Part shown: positions 62,301 through 64,000 of the stretch, in pieces | Layout of the letters: each line of letters opens with the position of its first letter | Position numbering within the stretch: the stretch's first letter is position 1 | Source: Sinomonas sp. P10A9 | Lineage (GTDB): Bacteria; Actinomycetota; Actinomycetes; Actinomycetales; Micrococcaceae | NCBI RefSeq assembly: GCF_041022165.1 | Contig: NZ_CP163302.1 | Coordinates: forward strand, 248,001-312,000 | Length of the DNA: 64,000 nucleotides | Reading direction: 5' to 3' | Translations under genes and position numbers: made by a program | Notes under the pieces: model-generated | The model's input: the letters and a program-made list of their open reading frames with translations, nothing else | What the model was told of the DNA's origin: nothing | Databases searched by the model: none

Positions 62301-64000
62301 GCCGGTGCCCTCAACCTCACAGCGACCGGAAGCGACGCGACCACTACAGGCGCGACAGGCGGCGCGGCGGGCGGATCGAACGCCTCGCTCATGGGCGTCG
62401 TGGCCATCACGATCTCCAACATCCAGACGATCGCCTCGCTCCTGACAGGCCCCGCGATCACCCTCGCCGGCGCGCTGACCGGGTCGGCGACCCAGGCGGC
62501 GTCGGCCATCACGACTGCGACCGGCAGCACGACCGCGGGTGCGGGCGCGACTCTGGCCGCAGGCATCAGCTTCGCGCTCACCGCGGCACAGCACAGTGTG
62601 GACTCCTCGATCGGCCGGGCCACGACCGCTGGCGGGGACGTCGCGATGAGCGCCGACGGCACCTCGGCGACGTCCACGACGTCGACGGCCTCCGCGGCCG
62701 GCGCTCAGGGCGGCACAACGAGCAGCCCGACGAGCACCGACTCCTCCGGAAAGAGCGCGAACCAGAAGGCCGACTCGCAGCTCGCGTTCGCCGGCGGCAA
62801 GTCTGCCGGCGGCACCTCCTCCTCGACGACTCCCGCGGCAACCGACTCGAGCGGCAACAGCATCACCGTCGCCGCGGCGATCGCCTTCAACCTCGTGACC
62901 TCCTCCTCGACCTCCGAGCTCGCCCCGGCCACGACCCTCTCGACCCCCGGCAAGGTGAGCTTCGCGTCCGCCAACACCACGACCGCCCAGGCCACGGCCG
63001 ACGGCTCGGCCTCCGGCGGCACAGGGCCGACGATCGGCGCGGCGATCGCGATCAACAAGGCCACGATCGTCAATGAGGCATCCACGGGCGCCGGCGCATC
63101 CGTCACGGCCACCGGCCTCACCCTCACTGCTGTGAACCATGCCGATGCCTCGGCGCCGAGCACGCCGCTCGCCCACAGCACGGGCGCCACGGCGAAGTCA
63201 GGCGCGAGCGGAGCGGGAAGCAACGTGGGCGTCGCGGGCTCGTTCGCCCTGAACATCGCCAACCTGTCCACCACCGCCGCCATACACGCGGCGACTGCGA
63301 CGCCGACCGATCCCCTCGGCGGAATCAGCCTCGGAGGTGCGGGCAACGCGGCGGCGACCGCCGGCTCCTCGTCCGCGAACGGCGCGTCTGCGACGGCCTC
63401 CCAGTCCACGGGCGGCAGCGGCGGAACCTTCGGCATGGGCGCATCCATCGGCCTGAACCTCGTTACGGACCAGGTTTTCGCGGGCGTCGACCGGCTCTCG
63501 CTCGGCACCCGCGGACCCCCACTGGCCGGAGTCAAGGACTTCACCATCCAGGCGACCAACAGCGATACGCTGACGACTGCGATCGAAGGTGGAGCAGGAG
63601 GAGCGAACATCTCGCTCGCCCCCGCCATAGCGATCTCACTCGCGAACGTATCGACCACCGCCGGAATCGGCGGAGCGGACCCCAGCCTCGGCACGACTGC
63701 CCTCGCCGGCACCGTCTCTGCCACCGCCGACCAGACCACCACGGTCACCACCACCGCCAAGGGCGCCGCGACCGCCGCGTCAGGCGGGACCCTCGCGCTG
63801 GGCATCGCGCTCGCCCTCGCCGTCGTCGATTCCTCGTCCTCGGCCCCGCTCGACCGCACGCTCTCCGCAGCGTCCGCGGCGTTCACGGCCCACCACACGG
63901 AGGCGACCACCACGACCGGCACGGCAAGCGCGGCCGGCGCCCAGGGCGAGAGCTCCGACACGTCGGGCAAGGACGTCAACGGCAAGGCGGACGCGGCCCT
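59322..64000 (+). CDS. Giant secreted protein: metzincin-like domain plus beta-strand repeats, 3' end outside window
   Basis: An unbroken frame runs from ATG 59322 to the last base (1,559 codons, no stop). A Sec signal peptide ends near residue 32 (hydrophobic LTAALAAFAMALAVATP, then AGA). HELGHVLGLVD gives an HExxHxxGxxD zinc site (His141, Glu142, His145, Asp151) with a Met-turn candidate at Met159 in DLMSRVL. A Thr/Pro/Ala-rich linker (about 180-305) leads to beta-helix-like repeats, with Gly/Ala/Thr/Ser-rich units such as GAGIAVVNLNQTT, GVGVGVDVANVTT and GAAIAINKATI. It resembles large adhesins or S-layer-associated proteins. The reverse strand has a 1,330-codon shadow frame. Confidence 0.82.
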   Translation, partial: MRWSVLWKGLKRLTAALAAFAMALAVATPAGASTLASPQGGPWAVSPAQVANHQDAASLPAAPVTTAITLADIQAVYGAAAGLWPGHDVSAATFAVAPLGGTALAVTNGTAITVSPTAAGWGWSVGTVATNRMDLQTVIAHELGHVLGLVDLEGGSDLMSRVLNPGERRTVTTEAFPAPAAAPAPAPATTTTSTPSTTTTATAPASTATTSTAPAAAAAAPAATTSTPLTTTTDPTATAPAATTDPTATTAAPTTTAAPSTATTAPAATTTTAPAATTAPTGPSSTSSTTSTPTSATAAATTTSVSPVSPSPWALQMTSTSSTLAFHADGTVTFEGQARQLSTISGISVMGTAGNDTLLVDRGTVNPHITVSFDGGPGFDTLATAGTVTSSRSVAVNSSTGTLYLDATTINYTDIEPIIAGGTAADVVFTLSGGDDQATLTQAGSTLTLASTNSTFELTTFTAPTGSLTIDGGAGWDSIVLSGPISLGTTALTIHAEKITLASGTVLTAGTVLLDAADTITGGPHNPLSDPRSCATLATHCGDVEVTLQDSQVTSGGFTAQAAASVSPDATSATAYAVNVSSKALVSLLGTTQIAATGDVVLSAASTVGPVTLVKNYGDAAIVSSDAEVTIGGSAVVKTSGKTTVGSTSKVDVAATPGSAGKSEGSADSSGAAAKDAAVAIITVSTTAVSKVTNTAHLEVTGDLSLTATNHAGLTGTGDASAATSGAGIAVVNLNQTTQAIIDSTSTAPTKAANITLTSNADGANAASAKASPGGSTANDKPVNDSSRANGQANTADGSIGLAGALAVSVFTALTQAVVQAAQVVTGALKLFTTSQATSSATGDGSTTASGALGVGVGVGVDVANVTTEAYISGATIQATSVTIESDETRTGGSGFTSSATSGATNNSGGVGAAGSFALTLVNGKTLAEIRGTGNALTGTPAVALKATGKHVNSATAQAAQNGGATGIGASIALGIIDSIVAARLVKDAVLSGAGALNLTATGSDATTTGATGGAAGGSNASLMGVVAITISNIQTIASLLTGPAITLAGALTGSATQAASAITTATGSTTAGAGATLAAGISFALTAAQHSVDSSIGRATTAGGDVAMSADGTSATSTTSTASAAGAQGGTTSSPTSTDSSGKSANQKADSQLAFAGGKSAGGTSSSTTPAATDSSGNSITVAAAIAFNLVTSSSTSELAPATTLSTPGKVSFASANTTTAQATADGSASGGTGPTIGAAIAINKATIVNEASTGAGASVTATGLTLTAVNHADASAPSTPLAHSTGATAKSGASGAGSNVGVAGSFALNIANLSTTAAIHAATATPTDPLGGISLGGAGNAAATAGSSSANGASATASQSTGGSGGTFGMGASIGLNLVTDQVFAGVDRLSLGTRGPPLAGVKDFTIQATNSDTLTTAIEGGAGGANISLAPAIAISLANVSTTAGIGGADPSLGTTALAGTVSATADQTTTVTTTAKGAATAASGGTLALGIALALAVVDSSSSAPLDRTLSAASAAFTAHHTEATTTTGTASAAGAQGESSDTSGKDVNGKADAA

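Noticed and set aside
59184..63176. A 1,330-codon frame on the minus strand
   Set aside because: It is antisense to the giant secreted gene, has an Arg/Gly-rich composition typical of shadow frames in high-GC DNA, and no recognisable domain. The plus frame has a signal peptide and protease motif.

Overview
The window is high-GC actinobacterial chromosome, most like Micrococcaceae (Arthrobacter/Sinomonas type). The grounds are about 70% GC, Lsr2, DUF222-HNH and SatD family genes, GTG/TTG starts with 4-bp GTGA overlaps, an ftsH-folE-folP-folB-folK-DUF3180-DUF2520-panC-lysS-lsr2-clpC order, and many genes whose only start signal is a TAGnnT box 6-8 bases before the start codon (leaderless transcription). 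The genus is inferred; no rRNA is present.

Layout. 1-7.8 kb: a 5'-truncated AbiEi/DUF559-like protein, a HAD phosphatase, SatD, inorganic pyrophosphatase, DacB, an F420-associated metalloprotease, TilS and Hpt. 8-17.5 kb: FtsH, the folate/pantothenate run, a possibly non-catalytic alpha/beta hydrolase and LysS followed by an unlisted 48-aa membrane protein. 17.6-20.9 kb: Lsr2 and ClpC with strong terminators and a ClgR-like operator. 20.9-31.6 kb: a catabolic block in which a leftward operon encodes a four-gene ABC importer, a fused GDPD-inositol monophosphatase and a DUF6454-like protein, with a ROK regulator behind it and a rightward PTS-type dihydroxyacetone kinase (dhaKLM). 31.6-43.1 kb: S9 peptidase, DUF222-HNH with an SOS-like box, ArgA-like acetyltransferase, MutY with two tandem-repeat arrays, DisA, RadA and a FUSC transporter. 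43.2-49.2 kb: phosphate block with a PHO-boxed pstSCAB operon and a convergent DUF47-Pit pair. 49.5-55.1 kb: conserved unknowns, tRNA-Lys(TTT), a VWA/substrate-binding hybrid, dodecin, a PrmC-like methyltransferase and an SDR.

The two most interesting regions are at the right end. At 55.2-58.9 kb an M-box (ykoK-type Mg2+ riboswitch) is followed by an 11-codon upstream ORF with a maskable Shine-Dalgarno and then by a NitT/TauT-like ABC transporter (fused double permease plus ATPase with a C-terminal extension) that has no substrate-binding protein. This is a candidate, riboswitch-controlled metal transport system of a kind not usually associated with Mg2+. At 59.3-64 kb and beyond lies a giant secreted protein: signal peptide, metzincin-like zinc site, Thr/Pro/Ala-rich linker and more than 1,200 residues of beta-strand repeats. 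It is still open at the window edge, under a strong promoter with a long structured leader.

Genes working together include the folate/pantothenate cluster with overlapping frames; pstSCAB under PhoP-type control beside a low-affinity Pit system; DisA, RadA and MutY as a genome-integrity group; and importer, phosphodiesterase, phosphatase and DHA kinase as a plausible glycerol-phosphodiester/inositol-phosphate scavenging route. All functions are read from sequence motifs and context only.
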